Of a DNA stretch of 64,000 bases, positions 33,715-44,415 are shown piece by piece. The stretch comes from Omphalotus guepiniiformis (taxonomy: Eukaryota > Basidiomycota > Agaricomycetes > Agaricales > Omphalotaceae): the NCBI GenBank assembly GCA_028554645.1, contig JAQOOI010000017.1, positions 682,001 to 746,000 on the forward strand. Reading direction: 5' to 3'. The position numbers and the translations under genes are program-made. The notes under the pieces were generated by a model. It was not told the DNA's origin. It saw only the letters and a program-made list of their open reading frames with translations, and ran no database searches. The stretch's first letter is position 1. Every line of letters begins with the position of its first letter.

Positions 33715-36258
33715 TGTTAAAAAGAGATTTTGAATGAACTGAAATTGTGATGATATTGAGTTGCTAATAATTTGTCGGGGAAAAAAAGATTAACGCACCT
33801 TTTTAAGAGACGAGGAGGCAGTGAATTTTGAAAGGAGTGGCTGGGTAGAAATGAAAGACTAAAAGTTGGATTGACACTGAAGTCTGCGTGTGTTTTAAGC
33901 GAAAAGGGGGCTATACATAGAACTCGGAGATGTGACGTTACTATGTTACTGTCACGTGTGACCGCGATATTGATCTATTAACTCTCAGGAACCCATTTCT
34001 CGTTAAGTACTTCGACAGCCATTTCTAGAGCGCGTTCTCAAGTTCAATGTTGATATTTCAACCTAAAGTGTTACTGAAGATAATTCTCGACTTCCACTCG
34101 GACCCGCAGGACAGCCAGCGGCGCCTCGTACTGCCGCCACGGTCAGATGGTCTAACGCGGGCGCTCGAGACTGAGTAAAGAAGCATGGCTGCATGGAGCT
34201 GCATGGGCGTTCATATGAACCAGAATAAGAAAATGATCCCGAGCGTTAGAGACAAACGGGCATCAGTGGCCGGAGAAAGAAAAGTTATTGGTGAGCCGCT
34301 GGTGTGCGAAGGCTGTGAGAGCCCGTACGCGTCCTCCTAGCTGTAAGTCAGAAAGTGTGACCAGCGGGAATCAAAATATCAGGGTAGGGGAATGCATATA
34401 TGGAGGGGATCTTTCAGGATACCATCCGGAAACCAACTTGAAGCGCGTCGACACGATGAGCCATTGCGCTCTCAGAGCTCAAGCTCAAGCGCTATCCTGA
34501 TCCCCTGCTCTCCAATGCCAGCTCACAAGACTCCCATATCCAAACCTTCCAGCAACGAAGCAATCGAAGGCCGTCTGATCCTGCCTGACACTGACGATCA
34601 TTGAATACCGAGAAACTCGGGAAATCGACCCTTAACCTTCAGGCCTTACGCGTACGGCCCATTTGATTGAAGAGTGCTGGAAAGAGAGGAAGAAGATGTA
34701 GGAGGGAAAATAGCGATACGTCCGTCGAGGAAGGTGGAAGAAAGCACAGTAGTACCTTCCTAGTATCACTATTATGATATATATACACACCTAAGAGTGC
34801 TTGGTTTTGGCCTAGAAACCTCAACCATGTCTCGGCGCAGGGGCCTGTGCCAAGTTCCTTCACAACTTCAAGCTTGAAGTTTTATCAACACTGACATGTA
34901 CTGACAGGTGGCTTTCGTCATCGCGAACCTTGGCATATTGCCGTTCGTCTGGCGTTCCTGACGTCGAAAGGTCGAAAAGCGAGTGACATGGAGAGGCGAG
35001 TGCATGCTCAAAGTTTGAAGGGCGGCTGAAAAACACACAAGTAGCTTGCTACCAGGGTGAGGCTTTATATATATATATATCATACATAACCTGAAGCTCC
35101 ACAGATGGTTTACCTAACTCGACCACTAAAAATATTGCAGCCGACTTCGGCGTCGTAAGTATGTACTTACTTACAGATGTCAGAGGGATCGTAGAGGGGA
35201 AATATGATCTGCAGGGTAGTATGATCTGCAGTCTTCTATTACTTATTGCAACTTTTAACTTGTACCTCACGATAAAACGCACTAGCTAATCTTTTTCTGG
35301 ACCGTCCATGTATTCCGCAGGGTGACTGCCACGAAAATACCTAGCTCTCTGCCTTTTGACTGCTTTGCTTCAGCCCCTTTGCGCCCCTGGTTGAAAATTT
35401 ACTTGTGATATCGTTTTCAGTTGGGCAGATCCTAGTTCCTTTCACATTTGTCGACATCTCCGGAGTGCTCTGCTACCATATCCGAGTCCTGAACGTCGTA
35501 GGTGATACTTACTGACCTTAAATCTCCTAACCTCAAACCTTGGCAGCCACCCAACCCAAAACGAAAGATACGAAGATGATATTCAAACCCATTATGTCCA
35601 AGAATCTTCTGGATCAGTCCACTTCTGTGACCGTTGCCTATCTGTAGCAAGACAATTACACTGATGCAGTGATATTGGCACGTTAAACTCACCTTCTACA
35701 AGTAAGTACTGGAATCTGATGAAACATTGGTTGGTTACAGATGACTAGCTCGCCACGATACTCGTCTAATGCTCGAAGTGGCACAACAACGACGCACATC
35801 AGTATACGTGTTAGAATAAATAAATAGTGAGGTGTTCTCCATCTGCCATATCAACTCAAACAGGTATGCATAGTGCATGCAACAAATTGACTGTCCCGGG
35901 TACTCGCAGCGACAGTGTCGGATGCCACGCCTTCGCGTTGCCACCCAAAGCATTCTAGCGAGTGAAAAAAAGAAAGTGAGAATTAAAAGGAGTATTTAAA
36001 TCACATCGTAACCACCTTCAAGTTCAATGAGAAGTTCTCCGCAGCCACACGACTTTGGTGATTGTCAATTTTATTGTGTTCACACCTACAAAGCCTTGAA
36101 AACATTTCCCATTACAGAGTCATTCGTTCCAGAGAAAGGGATCGACTCGGACGTCGAATGTATGTAGTTCGTTGCTGAAGCGCTGACCAGCACCAGAGAA
36201 CTGCCAGTGATAGATGAATCAAGAGGTATATGTATTACCGGGAAGCGTACAGGATTAA
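33715..36258. other. Gene-poor interval, 2.5 kb
   Basis: No gene I can support. The first 300 nt or so should be the promoter of the Kre9/Knh1-like gene. A TA run lies at 35066-35080, a near-palindrome GTAAGTATGTACTTACTTAC at about 35155, and an imperfect direct repeat AGTATGATCTGCAG near 35203-35231. Short open frames around 34288-34863 and 35432-35953 have no domains. Confidence 0.4.
35066..35080. repeat. TA dinucleotide microsatellite
   Basis: Seven or so TA units in a row in the gene-poor interval. Confidence 0.7.
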
Positions 36259-37367
36259 TTAAAACCATCTCGTGTCCTGATTGTCCTTGTCCCTGCGCCA
36301 GAAACGGAGGGTACGGGCAGGGCGATCGGACGTTTCAACCTGCTGCGTCGCATCAGTACCGAGATCATGCCTGTGCCGCCTTCGCCGCCGTCGACGTTTC
36401 CAAACGAAGAAGCCCACAGCGGTACCCAAGGGTAATCCAAGACCAAGACCTAGCGTAAGTCCTACAGCATAAGCTATCAATTGACGCCTACTGGAATTTG
36501 ATCCGGTCGACGTCGTCGGTGAAGGTGTACTCGTCGAGCTCGGGCGAGACGCGGTAGGAGAAATAGAGGTTGGAAGAACGACAGTCGGAGGTAGAGTGGG
36601 TGTAGGCAGGAAAGAAGATATTGAGCTGTTTACGGCAATAAAACAGGAACATCAACGAAATGTCGCGTGTTGGGGCAGGAGGTTGTCACGATAATTTCTG
36701 AACAACTTACGAATTATCAGAGATTTGTACAGTAATCGTACCAATATCGAGACGAGAGGGCACCGATCCGGAATCAAAAGTTAGGATGAGAGTTGTAGTT
36801 TCGGACTCGGGAAGATTCAAAATGTCGATGACGCCAGCGCTCGAGTTCGCCGGAACACTGACCACCACGTTCCCGGCCGACACGGTAATGTTGACGGTTG
36901 CGTTTGACAACGACGATGTCGTTAGATAGAGGGCCGAGGCTGACCCGGGGCATTCAATTGAAGCAAGCCATCTTGAAACGCGAGTAAAAACTTGCCTCGA
37001 AATTGGAGAAACATTTGCGGTGTGATATTCGCACCTTGCGCGCTGGGACCCTGCGTGGAGACTAGTGTTTCACCATTCACGTTCAATACTTGCCTGGGAC
37101 ATAAGTAGACAGTCTGTCAGCAGTCATCAAATATGTTGATGCCTGGCGCGAGCGCAGCACTCACCATCCACCATCACATTCGGGATTGAACGATGATTCG
37201 CCCAAGATATTGCACAGGAAAGGTGAGTAGTCAATCTGCGATGAATCATTCGCAACGGTGACATTCTGCGAGGATCCTGCCTGCTGAGCTCTACATTCGA
37301 AAGTCGATGAAAGCAGAAGAAACGACCAAGCCAAGGCGTTCAAAACCGACCCCCACCGTACCAGCAT
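36259..37367 (-). CDS. Single-pass membrane protein with signal peptide and basic cytosolic tail
   Basis: Four exons, 37367-37165, 37093-36996, 36939-36711 and 36625-36259, give 298 codons. Intron 2 (36995-36940, 56 nt) is GC-AG with the textbook donor GAG/GCAAGT. A signal peptide (ALAWSFLLLSSTFECRA) leads to an extracellular part with Cys pairs and N-glycosylation sites (NVTV, NDSS, NATV, NITV), then a Ser/Thr/Pro stalk, one membrane helix (LIAYAVGLTLGLGLGLPLGTAVGFFVW) and a stop-transfer KRRRRRRRHRH followed by a short tail. This layout is common in Agaricomycete surface proteins of unknown role and resembles wall-sensor-like proteins in form only. I do not recognise a named family. Confidence 0.8.
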
Positions 37368-38364
37368 TCAACGTAGCATGCGCAGTAGCAGACGGGGTAG
37401 GATCGAATGAAAGCGACGGAATTGAAGATTCGAATGGTTTATATGCCGGAGGTGAGAATACCTTTCGGTTACCACTGACAACGCTGGGTCACAGGGAAGC
37501 GCTTGCGACTAACGTGAATTTATATGAAAATATCGGAGGTAAGGGGACCGTCCAAACTGGGTAAAGTAGCTATCTTGGTACTCCTGGAAATTGACATGAA
37601 CAGCTCAAACACATAAATAGCTTGAACCAGGACGAAGTTTCAGGACAGCATTCACGGCTAGTGGAGGGCTCCTGACCCACTCATGTGAGCACTGAAGATC
37701 ATACACTCTCTGTAATCATACCAATAGCAGACAGAAGAGCAATTCTGGCTTATGGGGCATTAAAAGCATCGATCATCACACTGTCAACCTGATGCTGACT
37801 TCTTCATGGATACAAGCGTCTTCCGGACCCCGGTTGTTCGCCGGATCCGGCGGCCTGAGTTTGCATTGTATGATATCGGACAGAGCTAAAAACTGATATG
37901 TCAGTGCTCACAATTCAGCAGAGTGTAGTGCCCGAAGAACATACAAGTACTATTGCATGCATGGACATGCATGTCTTGCTATGGCCATTATACCAGCGCT
38001 CAACGTGAGGTTCCAGGATTAAGTGATTTGCAGGATAGACGCTTCTGATTGAGCGCCAAATTAGAAAGAGCAATGATTGGGTGATTGTAACCAACATGAT
38101 TGAGAAATTTTGACGTGTCCTCGAAACAGCATGAACTCATGAACCCTGTAAAATAGCAGTCGGTAAAAGTGTGAGCCGAAATTCAAGAGGCCTTCAATCG
38201 TTAGCGGAAACAAGCTTAAAGGAGAGTTGGCTAATAATGAAAACTTCCGGAAGTAGTGCCTGACAGCTCCGTGAGCACGACATTCTGAGCGACAAAACTT
38301 ATTCAAGCCGTGAAAGTTCCAAGGTTCAAGTATGGTGATCTATTGGCGAGCACTCGACATGTAT
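37368..38364. other. Interval between the membrane-protein gene and ATP4
   Basis: About 1 kb without a supported gene. The side next to 37367 should be the membrane-protein promoter, and the other side the 3' end of ATP4. GGATCCGGCGG and a GCATGCATGGACATGCATG near-palindrome (about 37954) are the only features noted. Confidence 0.4.
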
Positions 38365-39403
38365 CTAAATAGCCTTGCTCTTGACCAATTCTAGAATCAA
38401 AAGTTAGCCTGCCTGCAGAACAAGGCTATAAGCATGAAAACTTACGCTCAACCTCTGCAACTGCGGCGACAAGAATGTCCTTCTGCGTTTTCTCATCCTT
38501 TAGGCCAGCAAGGACTTTGTCAATGACCGTCTTTGTTAGTTCAGCTTGCTCGCTCTCCTTCTGCTGCTGCTCGAAGCGGACCCAGCTGTCGAGGACGGCC
38601 TTGAGCTCAGAAGCAACGGCAACCTTCTGCTTCTGAACAAAGGTCGCTGCCTCGAGCTGGGCAGTTTCCTGTGATTTATCAAGGGCAACGAAGATCAGAG
38701 GAGATGAAGGAGCCTAAGAAGCAAAGCTGGGTACGTGCCTTGGAGAGAGCAAAAAGACTTTGGGTCAAAGACACGACATCCTTCATCTGACCGACAGAGT
38801 CAATACGATCCTTGACTGCTTGAGTATGCTCGGCACGAGCGGAGTCTAGGACGCCCTTGATCTTCTGGACCTGAGACTCTGCCCAGTTGGCGTAAGGCTC
38901 CCGAATCAACTAAGCCGGAAGACAACTGATCATCAGGACTGTTTTTCAGTACACAAAATTCAGGCTACGTACCTTTCCGACGTAGGTGAGGAAGATAGCA
39001 GTGCCGACAAGAAGAACAGTCTCCTCGTTGACCACGTAAAGCTCCTGGGAGATGGCCGCGGCAGCGAGACCAGTTCCAAGGAGAGCGGTACCAGTCTTCG
39101 TGATGAGGTTCGGCGAGGAAGGAAGTTTGTCAATGATTTCGGAGGCGCGTTCCGAGGGAGGTGGTGGGTTAGAAGAGCTCATTGAGCGACTACAAATACC
39201 ATAATTGATTGAAACGGTGTCAGCCAGAGAACATGTCAAGCAAACAAGTTGCACTCGTACCAGGGAAGGGCCTGAGGCAAAGCTGCGACCGCCCGGGGCC
39301 TAGCTATAAGAAATTGTATTACAAGTCAGCGTAAAGAGCTTTAAAACCGAAGCAAATGCATACCAGCAGCCCTCAGCGAGTTGATAGCAATTCTCGAGGC
39401 CAT
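38365..39403 (-). CDS. ATP4: Mitochondrial ATP synthase subunit b (subunit 4)
   Basis: Start MASRIAINSLRAA at 39403, a basic, Ser/Arg/Ala-rich mitochondrial presequence spread over two tiny exons, followed by RSMSSSNPPPP. The mature protein has two hydrophobic segments (TGTALLGTGLAAAAISQELYVV and ETVLLVGTAIFLTYVGK) and then a long charged coiled coil (REPYANWAESQVQKIKGVL, LEAATFVQKQKVAVASELK, SELTKTVIDKVLA...), ending QLVKSKAI after a short last exon. This matches the peripheral-stalk b subunit of F1Fo ATP synthase, where it links Fo in the inner membrane to F1. Exon boundaries from GT-AG sites are consistent in frame. Length is typical for the family. Confidence 0.9.
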
Positions 39404-39634
39404 AATTTTGGAAGGAGCAAAGGGCGACTAGCGCAAGGACGAACGTATACAGCAGCGTGGGAATTTTAGTCCCGACATCTCACGAGTCCCTGCCACTACT
39501 GCCAGTGCTGCAACTCGCGACGACAACATATCCTCAAATTATTCAGATTATTCATATTTCTTCATTGCTCGTTCTACACTAATACGTGTTCTGCTAAAAA
39601 GTACATCATATCGAAATTTCTGGCTTTGTATTGA

Positions 39635-40378
39635 TCATTCCTCTCGCGGTAGACCATGCAACTCTGCAAATGGATCCCAATTTGCATCTTCATGTCTTTC
39701 ATACTCCATGTGAACCGCGATCTGCTTCGCTTTTTCCTTTCCATACACTTCGCCAATGAACGCCAGTGTAGTGTCAATTCCTGCACTGACCCCAGACGAC
39801 GTCCATATGTTTCCATCTACAACCCACCGTGCGTGAGACACCCACTTGACATTCGGACCCACCACCTTCGTACCGGCCCATGCGTTCTTGTTAGATGTAG
39901 CCCGTTTGCCGTCCAATATACCAGCTCGCGCAGCGATCCATGATCCCGTGCATACCGTGATGAGGTATTTGAGGCTCGGATACGTTCGTCGAACGAAATC
40001 GATTAGCGGATCAAGATCGTCTGCTCTCGTACCGAGCCCCCCAGGGATGATCAAGACATCTAAGGGAGGAGCGTTGCTGAAATCGTGCGTAGGTACGATT
40101 GACTCGCCAAAATTCGAGTTGAAGGGATTTAATGATGGATCTCGAGGTTTAGTGGATACAGGATCCAGTGTGCGTGCGATGATGGACAAATCCAGAAGAA
40201 ATTCGCGCGAAAGTATATTGAGAGCATCAAGCGGGCCAAAGACGTCAAGCGCCTGAAAGGTTGGGAATACAAGTACACCAAAATGAATTGGAAGATCTTT
40301 GGCGAAACGGTTTGTCAAACGTGTCTGGCTACATGAGGAAATTTCCAAACCTGTTGAGGTTAACCTTGGATCTGACAT
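39635..40378 (-). CDS. DJ-1/PfpI family protein (GATase1-like)
   Basis: A single uninterrupted frame of 247 codons. It holds HFGVLVFPTFQALDVFGPLDAL at the start of the fold, then PPLDVLIIPGGLGTR, and the nucleophile elbow LITVCTGSWIAARAGILDGKRAT with Cys followed by Thr-Gly-Ser, then WVVDGNIWTSSGVSAGID and a C-terminal helix. This is the AraC-ligand/isonitrile-hydratase-like branch of the DJ-1/PfpI superfamily. Enzymatic role in fungi is usually unknown; a glyoxalase-, hydratase- or protease-type activity cannot be chosen from the sequence. Unlike most genes in the window it has no intron. Confidence 0.88.
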   Translation of the reverse strand: MSDPRLTSTGLEISSCSQTRLTNRFAKDLPIHFGVLVFPTFQALDVFGPLDALNILSREFLLDLSIIARTLDPVSTKPRDPSLNPFNSNFGESIVPTHDFSNAPPLDVLIIPGGLGTRADDLDPLIDFVRRTYPSLKYLITVCTGSWIAARAGILDGKRATSNKNAWAGTKVVGPNVKWVSHARWVVDGNIWTSSGVSAGIDTTLAFIGEVYGKEKAKQIAVHMEYERHEDANWDPFAELHGLPREE

Positions 40379-40782
40379 TGTCTATACACGACGACCCGCT
40401 GTCACTATGTAGGACGAACAGACTTGGTATGCAATCAAGGTGGCGATTGTTCTTTCTTTCTCAGCACGTGTCTGAAGGGGCTTCGAATTCACTTGGTAGT
40501 ACTCGGAGCAGACTTGATCTTGACCGGTTGACCATTCAGTTGATCTTGTTTTTTGAGCCTTGAGCTTGAAGTATCAGATATTGCAGTTACTCGAACCAAC
40601 GTTGCCAAATGTTGATGAACCTATCTCAAACTTACGACTCAGACTCGCCAGGAAAAAAACTTCGAATCACGAAGCGACTGAACGAAGTATTTCAACGTTC
40701 AGTCGTCTCGCGAGCCAGAGGCTTTTTCTTGAAGACCCATCCGCAATACTCAGCAAATCCCGGGACCAATTATATAGTCATC

Positions 40783-42330
40783 TTACATCCTCTAGTGCAT
40801 ACCCTCTCATCAACGGCCCGCAGAACAAGAAATTGCATACCTCCCTCGTTGTCGGACGCTGAGCAGGATCTTGTGCCCAGCACTTTTGGGCCAGCTGCCA
40901 TATGAGACCAGGCATGTTGCTGGGCCGTTCTACCGGTCTCTCCCCATCCCGCATCTTTAAGGCAGCTGTTATTGGCCGCTGTATGTGATGCAATGGAACG
41001 CGTTCACTATAGATCTGCCAGATCCCGCTCTATCAGAGGCTTACATCCCAGAAGCTTCAAAAAGTTCAAGTTCACATACTTGGTATATCACCATGCCGAG
41101 GGAGAAAATGTCGCTAGCGTGAGTCGGATGAACGCTGTGTCCGTCGGTTGGTGCAATAAGTTCCGGAGCCATCCACCTGTAGGTCCCGCCAGTGGAGGTG
41201 GATGACGCCGGAATGAAAACATGATTTTTCATGGTGGGCGCAATCACGTCGATTACTTGTTCGTGAAGGGATGGACGGTCAGCGATAAAGCGAGCGTTGC
41301 CGAAATCGGCGATCCGGATATTATGTTTTTCGTCCACCAGAATATTATCCTGGGATGTGACCATCAGGAGGAAGTCATCAAGAAAGGAGGGCAGAAGTTA
41401 CCCCTTTTATATCGCCATGGATGACGCCAGATATTTCCAGGTAGTGCAGACCTTGGGCGATTTGACATACCTGAAAGTCATCAGAAGGTTCGATGTACCA
41501 GTCGGGAGAACACTATACCATCGCGTCTCGAGAGGCGTTGGGGTTCTTGGAGAGATACTCCATCACTGTTCCGTTCTGCATCCACTTGGTGAGGATGCAT
41601 AGCCTGTGTGGCTCTTCCAGGACCCCGACAAAGGGCGTGATATTTGGATGCGCCAGCGCACGCATTATCATCGCTTCCTTGATGTATTTCTGCGTCGTAA
41701 TTCATAAGCAACATAGAGCTGAGAAGGTTCAAGCGCATATACCTGCCCTTCGAACACTGTCTTGGTGCATACGGGCGCACTTGATGGCAACTCGACCTTG
41801 AGATTTCCCAAAGTGGAAACCTCGACGAACGTCAGAAGTTGCGCCGTTTTGAAGGGGAGGGTTTTCGCTAAAGACAACTCGTCCTCTGACAAAGAGGGAT
41901 CGTGGAAGGATATCACGAGCCTCGCACATCCGGACCAGCCATCGTCGAACTCGATGCAGCATTTGCATCCTCACCAAATCCTTCCTGTCCTGAAAACTCT
42001 TCGTCCGTCAACTCTTTTGAATGCAGCCAATCCCATACTACTTACCTCGATGAACCGATCCACTGTATCGACCTTTTCCTGTGTCGTTGATTCCGATTGG
42101 AAACATTCAATGATCTCAAGCAGGCCGGTCAATTCACTGTAACTTCGAGTTCAACGCTCTTGGGGCATCTATCAGGGACAGATTTGAAATTGTGACTGAC
42201 TTTTTCATGCATCGAGCGCAGCATTCAGTTCGGTGGACTCTAAGGACTCAGGAGACCGTCAGCTGTATGCAGTGGGTGGATGAGTCAAACGTAGATATAC
42301 GCACGGGTGAAGACCACCAATAGACGCCAT
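40783..42330 (-). CDS. Protein kinase, TKL-like, mushroom type
   Basis: Several exons. The kinase domain has the VAIK lysine in GRVAIKCARM, a Cys/Met-rich alphaC region KYIKEAMIMRALAHPNI, hinge LCILTKWMQNGTV, catalytic loop VIHGDIKGDNILVDE (reconstructed over the intron near 41345-41405), DFG in RIADFGNARF, and APE in YRWMAPELI, followed by DIFSLGMVIYQ, WQLAQKCWAQDPAQRPTT. The catalytic Asp sits in HGD rather than HRD, as in many mushroom TKL kinases. Lys, Asp and DFG are all present, so it should be active. Upstream is a helical N-terminal region (ELTGLLEIIECFQSESTTQ, KVDTVDRFIE). The start (42330) and the last few codons are tentative. Target unknown. Confidence 0.75.
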
Positions 42331-43191
42331 CTCGGGCCAGTGATTGCGGCACTCAGGCTACAGCCTAGTCGTGTCACTGTTAGACTGCGGGGGACTTGAG
42401 GGAAGATGTAGACACTGCCCAATCCCTAAATCAGATTGTCTTTACATATAGAATGTAAAACCAAAGTCGACGCACGGATATCATGATCCCTGCATTCTCG
42501 AGGAAGAAACTTCGCCATCACCGAATGGCAAAAGCAGATTTTTTCCTTGTCTGATTACCTTAAAATTACTGCCTGTAAATTCCGTAGTCGGTAACGGATC
42601 GGCCTGTAAGTATCCTGGGTAACGTGAGGCTAAACTCTAAGTTTGAAACTCCCTAGAACACTCGCTCGTGGTATTGTCTAGTACTGTATGTATGTACATA
42701 CATCCATACCGGTAAATCCACATCGTAGGCAAATAGTGGGGTTTTGGAAAAATTCAGCGTCCATACATATGATCAGTGACATAGCGCCGATATTGTGTCG
42801 GATGACCTGCCATTGACAATCTGTTATGGGAAAACTGTTCCCTACTTATCCTCCAATCCATTTCTCCAGAGTCCAGGTCCCTCTAAATTTCAGAAAGAGA
42901 ACGAGAAGGCCTAGGAAAAGCCTATTCATTGAACTCGGAAGCTAAAAGTACGTCACCGCTACGTTGTAGAATGACTGTTTCTATCCGCAGCAATCACCGG
43001 GTTCTCTTCGTTTCCAGTACGTGCCAACCTACATAGGCTTCGAAAATCTTGCGGTACACATAGACGGAAGTACTTACACGTCGGAGTTGCTTCTGCCTTG
43101 TAAGTATCGTCCGGTGAGCAGTGAAGAGAAGGCGAAAAAGCGCGAGGCTAAGTCCGAAAACCAATAAACAGGCAATACGTGCGTCGGGTCT
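42331..43191. other. Upstream region of the kinase gene
   Basis: About 860 nt with no supported gene. It should contain the kinase promoter. A near-perfect palindrome TGTATGTATGTACATACAT lies near 42685. Confidence 0.4.
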
Positions 43192-44415
43192 TCAACCTTG
43201 TTTAAAATAGGTCGATGACATGAGAGGACGAGAGAATGAGATATTTATGTCACAACCACAGAGGCGGGGAGAGACAAGTCTATGTAAAAGTGTACGAAGT
43301 TCAAACCCGGTGCAAATAAGTACTTGGTAACACACGATTGAGGAAGAAGACTTGAATATGTACTTGATAAAGGAAAAAGGAAAGGAGAGAGGGAGATAGC
43401 TGGACATTTTCAACAAGCACGGCAAAGAAGTGAAAATCAAGGATTTTTTGATGACGATGAAAACCGCCAACTGCGTGAAAGTGGTTTCTGGAAAGCAGAG
43501 GAGAGATAGCACACAAGACATCGATACGTACAGATGACACAGTGAAGGAAAACACGAAAATAGGAAAGGAACGATGAGGGGAGATTGGAACAAGTACAGA
43601 TGGGATAGGAAGATACGTGAACGGTATGTACGGATTCAAGTTGGGGAGTGCACAGGGTTTTGGATAGCGGAGAAATGAAGTGAAGTCGTTGCGCTAGCGA
43701 GTCCCAGGAAATTTTAGGTACAAACCTCGGACGTTTTAAAGTCCAGATCCAGAGGGTTCGGAGCGCCGCGAAACAACAAGAACAATGAGGATGCATCCGA
43801 AGAGAAGATAGAGACAACACGACCAGAACCAATGCATTCCAAAAACGAATCCCAAAAACGAATCAAACGAAAAAAGGGGAGGTATACGCACGAACAGTGG
43901 GGGGATATCGACAGATAACGGCCAAACTAAACGTAACAACAGTGGGGAGGAAAGAAAGAAGAAAAAACGAGTGTAGGCGGAGAGCAAACAACGGAAAAGA
44001 GGAGTGAACAAAGAAGTCAGAAAAATGCTGTCCGAGTGAGAAAGGTAGAACCGAGGTCTCAAATATGTAGATAGATTGATCCATATTCCAGGTTCCACTT
44101 CATTTCCGTGCAGATAATGTCCATCCAAACCAAACAGTGAAGGGGAAGAAAAGGAAATAAAGAGGCCGAGACAAGATAGCTAGCACGGGAAAATTTTTAG
44201 AAAGAATGGCACCAATTTGCCGTATTTTGATGATACTGAAGAGAGAAGCGGATACGTTCTAAAGATGTAAAGCAAGGAAATGACGCCTACGCAGGGACGA
44301 ACTTAAGTGGGAAGGAAGAGGAACGATACGCAGCAAGACATCTTGAGATAGTGCGGAGAATCGTCATTCGAGCCCTCAAGTGTGTGATATTTGGTTTTTT
44401 TGGTAGTGCCCAAGA
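43192..44415 (-). other. Long region downstream of the HSF stop, likely 3' UTR
   Basis: About 1.2 kb follows the HSF-type gene's stop codon on the minus strand. Read on that strand it is rich in T and C, with several overlapping frames of 70-130 codons that consist of Phe/Leu/Ser and show no domain. These look like products of composition bias, so I treat the interval as a long 3' untranslated or intergenic region. Confidence 0.4.

Noticed and set aside
43192..44128. Overlapping minus-strand frames of 70-133 codons
   Set aside because: Phe/Leu/Ser-only composition from T/C-rich DNA, no motifs and no convincing splice partners.
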